A stretch of 27,513 nucleotides of DNA, from positions 1-27,513 of IMG/VR virus record IMGVR_UViG_3300025646_000263, one strand, 5' to 3'. This DNA is from a virus. A program made the translations under genes and the position numbers. Under the pieces are notes generated by a model. It was given only the letters and a program-made list of their open reading frames with translations, was not told the origin of the DNA and ran no database searches. Positions 1 to 5,778 of this stretch are shown here, one piece after another (the stretch's first letter is position 1; the number at the start of each line of letters is the position of its first letter).

Positions 1-215
1 CCAGTAAGATAATATTTAATTAATTTAGGAACGTAAGACCAATAGCGGTAAAGCCAACTTGCACTTACAAGTTTAGCAACTTCAAGTGCAGAGCCCATAA
101 TTGCAACAGGAATAGCAGCACTAGCAAAAATTGCAATCAACCCTGCAATTGAATACCATGCTGCTATAAAACTGATTGTAAGAGCAGTAAAAAATACTAA
201 AAATGTAAAAATCAT
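1..215 (-). CDS. Membrane protein, N-terminal part (cut by window edge)
   Basis: An open frame of 71 codons starts with ATG at 215 and runs off the low-coordinate edge. It begins MIFTFLVFFTALTISFIAAW and continues with alternating hydrophobic stretches (roughly residues 1-22 and 24-48), followed by a more polar part with SWLYRYW near residue 60. It is therefore an integral membrane protein with at least two N-terminal segments. From memory it resembles a conserved membrane protein of marine T4-like phages with the core pattern MGS.LE..KL..ASWLYR, whose function I do not know. The start follows the stop of the preceding gene by three bases and has no clear Shine-Dalgarno, so translation is probably coupled. 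The C-terminus is not visible. Confidence 0.7.
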   Translation of the reverse strand, partial: MIFTFLVFFTALTISFIAAWYSIAGLIAIFASAAIPVAIMGSALEVAKLVSASWLYRYWSYVPKLIKYYLT

Positions 216-218
216 TAA

Positions 219-776
219 TTAAAAGGAGCCAGCAGGCGAATCTACAACTATAGCATAATCAGCTGGTGTAACCATGGGATCTGCAGTTACTTCTTCTCTT
301 ATTGTAGAAGGATCTTGACCTGAAATAAATTTGTGTCTTAATCCTGTATTAGGCTTTGCTAAACTTGCTTCTATTGCGTCTTTAATAAATGTACTACCAG
401 TCACCAAAGTACCGTTAGGATATCCTGATGGCTCTCTGCTGTATTCTACACTTAATGTAAAAGATGTAGTATTATTTAATTTTCCAGTTGCATCTACAGT
501 ATCGCCAAATGCTTCTACTGCTACTGGGTTTTCATTTTCACTTAATGCAGCAATGATAGATGCAAACCGCATGTTACCTCTTTCTATAGCCAAGCTGATA
601 TCATTGGTATTTACAGTTACTGTGCCTGCAGCATCTAAGCTTTCTGCACTATGCGGCACATAATTTCCTTGGGCTGCAACCCCGCCTGCTGCTTGATTAT
701 TTGTGAATACAACTCTATATCTAAAATCTCTAGCATTGTTAAAATCACTTTTATAAGCGTATGCTTCTGTTGACAT
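219..776 (-). CDS. Hypothetical, probably virion-associated protein
   Basis: A 185-residue protein that I do not recognise. It is rich in Ala, Thr, Asn and Val, has no long hydrophobic segment and no cysteine, and looks like a soluble beta-rich structural protein. The ATG at 776 has a good Shine-Dalgarno (AGGAGA, six bases upstream) and lies 23 bases after an ATAAATA late-promoter motif at 800-806, which supports late expression. It is followed at once by the membrane protein gene at 215. A head or tail accessory role is an inference from composition and timing only. Confidence 0.7.
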   Translation of the reverse strand: MSTEAYAYKSDFNNARDFRYRVVFTNNQAAGGVAAQGNYVPHSAESLDAAGTVTVNTNDISLAIERGNMRFASIIAALSENENPVAVEAFGDTVDATGKLNNTTSFTLSVEYSREPSGYPNGTLVTGSTFIKDAIEASLAKPNTGLRHKFISGQDPSTIREEVTADPMVTPADYAIVVDSPAGSF

Positions 777-799
777 TTGTCTCTCCTAACACTTTATAT

Positions 800-806
800 T
801 ATTTAT
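800..806 (-). promoter_or_regulatory. Late promoter motif (ATAAATA) for the gene at 776
   Basis: ATAAATA on the minus strand, 23 bases before the ATG and in front of an AGGAGA Shine-Dalgarno. It matches the T4-type late box TATAAATA in seven of eight positions. It overlaps the end of the upstream coding region. Confidence 0.45.
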
Positions 807-1126
807 TCAGAAGTGTTAAATTTTTCGGCATAACCTTGCTCAATTAATTGGTCAGCAATATTTGTTTTTTTATCTGTTTTTTGTATAAAAATCGAACCCA
901 AACACCTGCCCACTTTTCCTCTTTTACTACTTACAGTTTCTACCTCAAATTCATATGTATGTAAAGTATCAGTTATATAATCAACTGCTTCTTTTTGTTT
1001 TTCTGGATTAATTTTTATTCCATACAATTTAACTCGCTGTTTTATATAAATGTAAAAGCCTAAATCTAAATATACATCTATACCGTCAGCTGTGGCTTTA
1101 ATAAACCTAGCTTTGTATATGTACAA
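803..1126 (-). CDS. Staphylococcal-nuclease-fold protein, degenerate active site
   Basis: A 107-residue protein with the SNase (thermonuclease) layout: an N-terminal beta strand with DGIDVYLDLGF (about 14-24), QRVKLYGI (about 30-37), a central helix, VGRCLGSIFI and a C-terminal helix NIADQLIEQGYAE. SNases cleave DNA/RNA with Ca2+. Several positions look altered here: the usual DGDT is shortened to DG-I, the Arg of RLYGIDTPE is Lys, and the following DT is replaced by KIN. Only the later Arg (VGR) is clearly kept, so it may be inactive or an accessory DNA-binding protein. The start is TTG at 1126; no in-frame ATG exists nearby, and AAGGAG lies seven bases upstream. Fold assignment is fairly confident; loss of activity is an inference. 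Confidence 0.75.
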   Translation of the reverse strand: MYIYKARFIKATADGIDVYLDLGFYIYIKQRVKLYGIKINPEKQKEAVDYITDTLHTYEFEVETVSSKRGKVGRCLGSIFIQKTDKKTNIADQLIEQGYAEKFNTSE

Positions 1127-1161
1127 TGTATTACTCCTTGATTCCCGAAGGATTATACATA

Positions 1162-1168
1162 TATTTAT
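1162..1168 (-). promoter_or_regulatory. Late promoter motif candidate
   Basis: ATAAATA on the minus strand, 35 bases before the TTG start at 1126 and followed by a TATAAT-like hexamer, in the 58-base gap between two genes. Confidence 0.35.
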
Positions 1169-1184
1169 TTAAATATAGTTTTTA

Positions 1185-1727
1185 TTACATGCGATAAAAT
1201 ATATGTTGACCTATTGTTGCAACACGTTCATAGTGTTTTGCCCACCAAGGTTTTACATATCTAGCATGATAAAATAAGCTACCTTCAGCAAAATCATAAA
1301 AAGGATATCCTGATAACAACTTATGTGCTATATCATAACTTTCATACCAACGATGGCCTTTCCAGGGTTCATCTTCCAATCCATCACAATACCAACTAAA
1401 CTGACATTTGTTTTTGACTGGTAAACCATTGTTATAGTGGATTCCTTGTTTTACAACTTCACATACTGTATTAGGATAGTCTGAATGTTCTACTCTGTTA
1501 AGTACAACTTGACCAATTGCAATTTTTCCTTCACGAGGTTCTAGAGCACTTTCAAAATATATGTTAAGTGCCATGCATTCTAATTGGACGGGATCAGGTT
1601 CGGGAGGGATGTAATAAACAATTACTTTTTCTTTAATTTTATTAACAACATCATGTACATGTAAATCATTACTTACACTACTTGTATATAAAAAGGTTAA
1701 TAAAATTACAGCAAGTATGGTTTTCAT
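1185..1727 (-). CDS. Cell wall hydrolase, SleB type, exported
   Basis: A 180-residue protein with a Sec-type N-terminus (MKT, then a hydrophobic run to about residue 18) and a SleB/CwlJ-type Hydrolase_2 domain over about residues 48-180. The domain shows LNIYFES with the expected catalytic Glu at about residue 59, IGQVVLNRV, CQFSWYCDG (about 108-116) and FYHARYVKPWW. This family cleaves peptidoglycan, probably as a lytic transglycosylase/glucosaminidase-like enzyme. In a phage it would act in lysis or in penetration from the virion. The signal sequence implies action in the periplasm independently of a pore-forming holin. The ATG at 1727 has AGGA eight bases upstream. Domain identity is confident; the stage of action is inferred. 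Confidence 0.88.
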   Translation of the reverse strand: MKTILAVILLTFLYTSSVSNDLHVHDVVNKIKEKVIVYYIPPEPDPVQLECMALNIYFESALEPREGKIAIGQVVLNRVEHSDYPNTVCEVVKQGIHYNNGLPVKNKCQFSWYCDGLEDEPWKGHRWYESYDIAHKLLSGYPFYDFAEGSLFYHARYVKPWWAKHYERVATIGQHIFYRM

Positions 1728-1753
1728 AAATAAATTCCTGAAAAGATAGGAAA

Positions 1754-1779
1754 AGGTAGTAATATTTCTATTACTACCT
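1754..1779 (-). terminator. Perfect 11-bp hairpin with GAAA loop
   Basis: On the minus strand AGGTAGTAATA and TATTACTACCT form a perfect 11-bp stem closed by a GAAA (GNRA) tetraloop, followed by TTTTCC. It lies between the stop of the gene at 1798 and the start of the hydrolase. The U-tract is short, so it could be a weak terminator or an mRNA-processing/stability hairpin. Confidence 0.5.
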
Positions 1780-1797
1780 AGTTTATGTTTTCTAAAA

Positions 1798-2103
1798 TTA
1801 TTTAGTAGACTTTGTTTTTCCGTCTTTGCTTTCTACAAAACCATAAAGCTCTTGTGCTTTTTGCAAAACGTCTTCCATGGTATATTTTTCCGGCATGATT
1901 TTTTTCCATGTATCTACTGTGAGTTTATTTTGTTCTTGCATAAACTCCATGTTTTTTACAGCCATTTCATGTTGCATCTTGTATGCATCATCTAGATACT
2001 GTTTTGCCATTTCCAAAATTTTAAAACGCAATTCAAATGGTGAAGTCATAGCGGCTCCCATAAAGGTTTTTTGAAAGTCTTTGATTGTATCTGTGGTAAA
2101 CAT
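1798..2103 (-). CDS. Hypothetical helical protein
   Basis: A 101-residue protein that I do not recognise by function. It is almost entirely amphipathic helix, rich in Met, Gln, Lys and Glu (for example a central stretch around MQHEMAVKNMEFMQEQNK), with a short charged C-terminal tail ending in KSTK. The pattern is vaguely phasin-like, but nothing specific supports that. The ATG at 2103 follows CAGGAAAA. It is the last gene before the hairpin at 1754-1779. Related small helical proteins occur in marine T4-like phages, as far as I recall. Confidence 0.65.
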   Translation of the reverse strand: MFTTDTIKDFQKTFMGAAMTSPFELRFKILEMAKQYLDDAYKMQHEMAVKNMEFMQEQNKLTVDTWKKIMPEKYTMEDVLQKAQELYGFVESKDGKTKSTK

Positions 2104-2129
2104 TTGTTTTTCCTGTGTGTATATGTGTG

Positions 2130-2219
2130 TTAAATAACATTTGACACTATTATCAAAAATGTCATCATTAGTGTTAAAGAAAAAAGCAAAGCAAACTGTT
2201 TAGGATTTGGATTAGGCAT
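2130..2219 (-). CDS. Small single-span membrane protein
   Basis: A 29-codon frame, MPNPNPKQFALLFSLTLMMT then a further hydrophobic run. It starts at an ATG inside the last codons of the zinc-ribbon gene (ATGCCTAA overlap) and has AAGAGAAG just upstream. A Pro/Asn-rich head of about eight residues precedes one transmembrane segment of about 20 residues. Short holin-like or spanin-like phage proteins have this form, but there is no family evidence. Support comes from the overlap, the plausible ribosome site and the clean membrane segment; very short frames can arise by chance. Confidence 0.5.
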   Translation of the reverse strand: MPNPNPKQFALLFSLTLMMTFLIIVSNVI

Positions 2220-2421
2220 TTTTCTTCTCTTTTACTTGAGGTTTTTGATACAAATCTTTGTACCAACCTCCTCCTTTAAGAACAAAGCTATTACGGCTTA
2301 CAACCCTATTTAGCTTGCCTTTTTTGCAAACAGTACAATCTGTCAAACTGTCACTAAAACTTTTAGCAAACTGTTCGACTATTGTACTGCAACTATCACA
2401 TTGATATTCATATATTGGCAT
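2212..2421 (-). CDS. FmdB-type zinc-ribbon protein
   Basis: A 69-residue protein with the FmdB/CxxC_CxxC_SSSS zinc-ribbon layout: MPIYEYQC, Cys8-x2-Cys11, Cys29-x2-Cys32, then the family-typical RNSFVLKGGGWYKDLY and a Lys-rich tail. Members are small zinc-binding proteins long annotated as regulators, and the biochemical role is not established. Four Cys ligands are intact. The ATG comes one base after the stop of the upstream gene with no separate Shine-Dalgarno, so it is probably translated by coupling. Phage versions may act as transcription or assembly adaptors (inference). Confidence 0.8.
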   Translation of the reverse strand: MPIYEYQCDSCSTIVEQFAKSFSDSLTDCTVCKKGKLNRVVSRNSFVLKGGGWYKDLYQKPQVKEKKNA

Positions 2422-2422
2422 A

Positions 2423-2764
2423 TTAAGAATATTGTAATTTATGGTTTAAAAAAGATATATTTCTGTTTTTTTGGGAATCCCAGTTACGTTGTCTTTGCTC
2501 TAAATCAGTGAGATCTTGTGCTTGAGAAAGATAGGTTTCCATTTCTTTTTTTTCGTCGTAGATCACACTGTTTGCAACATTAGTGACATAGCTCCAAAAG
2601 TGTTGAAACCATTTAATAATTGTTTGATCTGCTTTATGTGAATCTATAAAACTACACAAATGATATTCTGCTTCACTAGCTGTTCTATATTCACTAATGT
2701 AATAACTTGCAAGTGGATGGGATCCATACTCTTGAAAATAACTTTGACGATCATATACTAACAT
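2423..2764 (-). CDS. Hypothetical protein
   Basis: A 113-residue soluble protein that I do not recognise. It is rich in aromatic residues and Gln/Ser, with a probable C-terminal helix containing DLTDLEQRQRNW. The ATG at 2764 has one of the best Shine-Dalgarno sequences in the window (AAAGGAGG). An ATAAATA late motif lies 35 bases upstream. It heads a short chain with the FmdB-like gene and the small membrane protein. No function can be assigned. Confidence 0.65.
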   Translation of the reverse strand: MLVYDRQSYFQEYGSHPLASYYISEYRTASEAEYHLCSFIDSHKADQTIIKWFQHFWSYVTNVANSVIYDEKKEMETYLSQAQDLTDLEQRQRNWDSQKNRNISFLNHKLQYS

Positions 2765-2799
2765 ATTGGCCTCCTTTGTGTGTTGTGTTATGTACTATG

Positions 2800-2806
2800 T
2801 ATTTAT
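2800..2806 (-). promoter_or_regulatory. Late promoter motif (GATAAATA) for the gene at 2764
   Basis: ATAAATA preceded by G on the minus strand, 35 bases before the ATG and ahead of an AAAGGAGG ribosome site. Confidence 0.45.
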
Positions 2807-2818
2807 CAATTTAATTTA

Positions 2819-2965
2819 CTAACCTTGGCCTCTATAACGTTTCCAGCTACGCCTTTTGTGCTTGTTTAAAGGTTTACTATTACGACCTTTTCCTTGGCTT
2901 GTACGCTTTCTTTTGTTAGCATTTAAACTAAATTTATTTTTTACTGTTGTTGTTTTTTTAGACAT
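2819..2965 (-). CDS. Small, very basic protein
   Basis: A 48-residue frame starting MSKKTTTVKNKFSLNANKRK and ending in KHKRRSWKRYRGQG. Almost half the residues are Lys, Arg, Asn or Gln, and there are practically no acidic residues. The ATG at 2965 has AAAGGAA at good spacing. It sits immediately downstream of the tmRNA, with no terminator between, so it may share the precursor transcript. Similar small basic KRK/KGR proteins occur in marine myoviruses, to my recollection. Nucleic-acid binding (for example to DNA or to RNA) is a guess from charge alone. Confidence 0.65.
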   Translation of the reverse strand: MSKKTTTVKNKFSLNANKRKRTSQGKGRNSKPLNKHKRRSWKRYRGQG

Positions 2966-2978
2966 ATTTCCTTTTTGT

Positions 2979-3233
2979 GGTAGGGAGTTTCTGTTCCCAG
3001 GTACTCCCTAAACCCGTTCAGCTTATGCTGCTAATGCAACCTGAGCTGGAGAATAATCGCTGTTGTTTGCAATTATAAAGTTGATGGTGGTCATCACCCT
3101 ATTTGCTCTCTCTGTTACTATCATTTACTGTCGAATACCTGAACACCCCCATATATTGAAAAAGTTTTGGTGGAGGTGGCCGGAATCGAACCGGCGTCCA
3201 ATAAACTACCCTTACAGGTCTACAAGCAAACTA
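2979..3233 (-). ncRNA. ssrA: Circularly permuted two-piece tmRNA
   Basis: tmRNA with SmpB rescues stalled ribosomes and adds a degradation tag. Here the order is permuted. Transcription meets the acceptor piece first (about 3232-3168), with a T-arm (3195-3179, 5-bp stem, loop TTCGATT) and a 3' end CACCTCC-ACCA at 3178-3168. A 17-base spacer (3167-3151) follows, then the coding piece from GGGGGTG (3150-3144) to about 2979. The two ends form a 7-bp acceptor stem with G-U at the third pair, the alanine identity element. Long-range pairing also fits: CAGTAAAT with GTTTATTG, and AGCAAA with TTTGCT. The tag frame is at 3070-3023. The coding piece ends in a hairpin, TAGGGAGT/ACTCCCTA (3010-3003 with 2988-2981). 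Mature ends are inferred. Host processing enzymes and SmpB would be needed. Confidence 0.93.
3023..3070 (-). other. tmRNA tag-peptide reading frame
   Basis: Within the coding piece, GCA AAC AAC starts a 15-codon frame encoding ANNSDYSPAQVALAA and ending in TAA. The resume context TATAATT-GCA-AAC resembles that of bacterial tmRNAs, and the hydrophobic ALAA end is the usual signal for ClpXP/ClpAP-type proteases. Confidence 0.92.
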
Positions 3234-3239
3234 TTAATA

Positions 3240-3268
3240 ATTATATTTATTTTTAAATAAAAAGTCAA
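3240..3268 (-). promoter_or_regulatory. Sigma70-type promoter of the tmRNA
   Basis: TTGACT (3268-3263), a 17-base spacer and TATAAT (3245-3240) on the minus strand, a near-consensus housekeeping promoter. Initiation six to seven bases downstream falls at about 3233, exactly where the acceptor piece must begin. An ATAAATA late-type motif (3250-3244) is embedded between spacer and -10, so the site might serve both host and phage late polymerase forms. Confidence 0.8.
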
Positions 3269-3361
3269 GTATTTTTAAAAAAAAGATGTGTTAGATGCAA
3301 CAACTTCTCCTGTTATTACCTTACATATTAATTTCGTAGATTAATAAAATTTTTCAGTGTA

Positions 3362-3724
3362 TTATTCTGATTTTGGATATTTGTTTTTAATTGACGCAAT
3401 GCTAGCAACAAAGGTACTGTTTTCTGCTGTTAAATTACCACTAACAATATCATGATATAACATATCTAATTGTTCTTTAATATTGGGATATTCAACGGCT
3501 CTATATTTTCCATACAGGTTTGTATTGTATTTTGCCAGTAAATTCTCTTTTGCTGTTGCTATTTCTTCATCAGTAGGCATTGCTGTGCCTTCTGGTAAAA
3601 TTAATTCATCATTGATAAGGGCACATTTAATACCAAACTCAACGTCTAAAACTTCTACTATATTTAAATCATCTACTGTAGTAGGTGTATTTTTTGTAAT
3701 TGCTAAAATATTTTTATTTTCCAT
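3362..3724 (-). CDS. Small fibre-associated / tail-assembly-type protein
   Basis: A 120-residue protein. I chose ATG 3724 (MENKNIL) rather than the longer frame from 3763, because GGAAAA lies seven bases upstream and the longer form would overlap the fibre gene's C-terminus. The N-terminal half contains PEGTAMPTDEEIATAKENL. The C-terminal half shows the pattern YRAVEYPNIKEQLDMLYHDI (about 82-101), common in small proteins encoded right after phage tail fibres, and it ends with KNKYPK. By analogy it may be a fibre assembly chaperone or a tip-associated protein. Its position directly after the fibre gene supports this; the molecular role is inferred. Confidence 0.65.
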   Translation of the reverse strand: MENKNILAITKNTPTTVDDLNIVEVLDVEFGIKCALINDELILPEGTAMPTDEEIATAKENLLAKYNTNLYGKYRAVEYPNIKEQLDMLYHDIVSGNLTAENSTFVASIASIKNKYPKSE

Positions 3725-3738
3725 GACATTTTCCGTAA

Positions 3739-5775
3739 TTATAGCCAATAGCCAAAACACCACAATGTGTTATAATGAGTACCACCGCTAAGACCCGCAC
3801 CCAATCTACCATATATGTTTCCGTTTGCATTGATTGGTATTATGCCATTATATCCCCAAGCGCCATAATAGTGAGGAGAACCACTGGCATCACCATCATG
3901 CTCTAGTATATAACATCCCCAGCCAGTATCACTGCTGGTAGTAAAACTCCACGGTGATGATCCTGACCAGCTATTGTTTTCCTTAAACATACTTAACGCA
4001 TGATCGCCTTGATTAGCGCCACCTTGACTATACCCACTAATATGATAATATCCTGTTACCAGTATTGCTTTCGCAGTACTAGGCACTCCAAATTGAGATG
4101 ATACACTGATTGTAACATCATTTTGTGCAGTAAAAGAGGCACTCCAAGTAGTTGGTGTTGTAAATTTATGAAATATGTTTGTTATACTACTTCCATTTCC
4201 CTCAAAAAGTGTGCCTTTAACTGTTCCATTGACATCCAATTTAGCATTGGGACTACTCGTACCGATTCCAACATTCCCAGCACTTGTGCCTTCTAAAATA
4301 ATGGACATAGCTTCAGACATAGTATTTGTGCCGCTAGCTCCACCACTACGCAGAAAACGCCAGCGGCTTGAACCAGCAGCACCTGTAATGTCCATACCAG
4401 CCGTGCCAGATAGGGCGTTTTCAAGTATCCACGATGCCGTTACTTGTCCGCTTGTGCCAGAGCCTCTGATATGGTTTTTAGCAAGAGGACTACTTGTCCC
4501 AATCCCTACATTACCGCTGGAGTCGATGCGCATTCGCTCTGTAAAGCCTCCTGTGGCAAAGCGCAAAGCCCCCTCACCAGCGGCATCGCCAGTTAGTCCA
4601 ATAAAAGCGTTCCTAGAAGCTGTTCCATCCTCAAAAAGAACAAAGGCACTATCGTTGATTCCTGCACCGTTTACGCCACGAATGGTGATGCTATTACCGC
4701 TATTGGTGCTTTGAAATATTCCGCTACCGCCATTAAAACCATCAGCAGATACATGCAATGCTTTGTTTAATTTCCAATTATCATTTGTAGCGTCATATAA
4801 AATTGTAGCATTTCCATCACTTCCTAAATCTACAGTTATTCCTGCTCCATCACTTGCTGCTGCATTCACAGATCCACTGGCCAATGTAATATTAACATCA
4901 TCCACTTCCAGTGTAGTGCTGTTGATAGTAGTTGTAGTACCATCAATTTGTAGATTTCCTGCAATTACAACAGTTCCTGTGTTATCTCCATGGCCAGCAG
5001 GATCTATGGTAAATGTGCTAGGTCCGCATAATGTACCTGTCATATACAAATTACAAATATTACCATTTGTAAAATAACTATCTATGTCAGCAGGAGTAAA
5101 CGCAAATTCACCAGTGGTGTTATTATAACTTAAATTACCATTACCACTAGCTGTATTTGTACATAAACTTAAATCTGTTAAACAAATAAAATCATTCAAT
5201 GCTCCAGTAACTGCATAACTTGATAAATCTGGTGGTGTAAATGCAAATTCTCCAGTTGTGTTATTATATGTCAATCCTCCATTACCACTTGCTGTATTTG
5301 TACATATACTTAAATCTGTTAAGCAAATAAAATCACATATTGCGTTAGTTACATCAATACTAGATAGATCAGCAGGGGTAAAAGCAAATTCTCCAGTGGT
5401 GTTATTATATGTCAATCCTCCATTACCACTTGCTGTATTTGTACATATACTTAAATCTGTTAAACAAATAAAATTACTTAAATCTCCTGTAACTGCATAA
5501 CTTGATAAGTCAGCAGGTGTAAAAGCAAATTCACCTGTTGTGTTATCATAACTTAAATTACCACCTGCATTAGGTGAGTTTGTACATACACTTATACTTG
5601 TTAAATCTATTAGATCTGGGGTACTTAAGGTAGAAACATTATTATACTGTGAAGCTCCATCGCCTATTTTTAAAATTTTAGTATCTGTTTCAAATGCTAA
5701 CTCCCCTTCATATAAAACAGGATTAGCGGATGTCCAATTAGCTGACGTATCTCTTCTTATTTGTATTCTTGCCAT
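3739..5775 (-). CDS. Tail fibre-like structural protein with repeats
   Basis: A 678-residue protein. Residues 1-50 (RIQIRRDTSANWTSANPVL, then GELAFETDT and LKIGDG) match the short N-terminal module found on many phage fibre and tropism-determinant proteins. Residues about 57-245 contain four degenerate 47-residue repeats (ICTN, then YNNTTGEFAFTP, then FICLTDLS). A central beta-rich part contains VVIAGNLQIDGTTTTINSTT, and the C-terminal third has two GNVGIGTSSP motifs of fibre shafts. The last about 150 residues, rich in aromatics and Gly, could be the receptor-binding tip. No S74-type peptidase motif is evident. It starts at ATG 5775, three bases after the upstream stop, without Shine-Dalgarno. 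Confidence 0.8.
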   Translation of the reverse strand: MARIQIRRDTSANWTSANPVLYEGELAFETDTKILKIGDGASQYNNVSTLSTPDLIDLTSISVCTNSPNAGGNLSYDNTTGEFAFTPADLSSYAVTGDLSNFICLTDLSICTNTASGNGGLTYNNTTGEFAFTPADLSSIDVTNAICDFICLTDLSICTNTASGNGGLTYNNTTGEFAFTPPDLSSYAVTGALNDFICLTDLSLCTNTASGNGNLSYNNTTGEFAFTPADIDSYFTNGNICNLYMTGTLCGPSTFTIDPAGHGDNTGTVVIAGNLQIDGTTTTINSTTLEVDDVNITLASGSVNAAASDGAGITVDLGSDGNATILYDATNDNWKLNKALHVSADGFNGGSGIFQSTNSGNSITIRGVNGAGINDSAFVLFEDGTASRNAFIGLTGDAAGEGALRFATGGFTERMRIDSSGNVGIGTSSPLAKNHIRGSGTSGQVTASWILENALSGTAGMDITGAAGSSRWRFLRSGGASGTNTMSEAMSIILEGTSAGNVGIGTSSPNAKLDVNGTVKGTLFEGNGSSITNIFHKFTTPTTWSASFTAQNDVTISVSSQFGVPSTAKAILVTGYYHISGYSQGGANQGDHALSMFKENNSWSGSSPWSFTTSSDTGWGCYILEHDGDASGSPHYYGAWGYNGIIPINANGNIYGRLGAGLSGGTHYNTLWCFGYWL
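5040..5607 (-). repeat. Four tandem 141-bp coding repeats in the fibre gene
   Basis: Period 141 bp (47 codons). For example tgtcaatcctcc recurs on the plus strand at 5269 and 5410 with nearly identical flanks. The two middle copies are almost identical; the outer copies have diverged. Each unit carries one to three Cys residues around FICLTDLSICTN. Confidence 0.85.
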
Positions 5776-5778
5776 ATA

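Noticed and set aside
3168-3200. A tRNA gene suggested by the T-arm and CCA end
   Set aside because: There is no anticodon arm or D-arm upstream. The partner acceptor strand is downstream in the permuted order, which fits tmRNA only.
3063-3260. Plus-strand open frame of 65 codons across the tmRNA
   Set aside because: It is antisense to the tmRNA acceptor and coding pieces, has no ribosome site, and its composition follows the RNA helices.
3739-3763. Longer start (3763) for the small protein ending at 3362
   Set aside because: It would overlap the fibre gene by 25 bases, while ATG 3724 has GGAAAA at good spacing.
4175-4714. Plus-strand frames of 100-180 codons opposite the fibre genes (also at 4763, 5258, 6055 and 7208)
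   Set aside because: They are reverse-strand shadows of repetitive Thr/Ser/Gly-rich coding sequence, without ribosome sites or sensible protein composition.
5040-5607. CRISPR-like or non-coding tandem array
   Set aside because: The period is a multiple of three, the frame is open through all units, and the repeats encode a fibre-type protein pattern.
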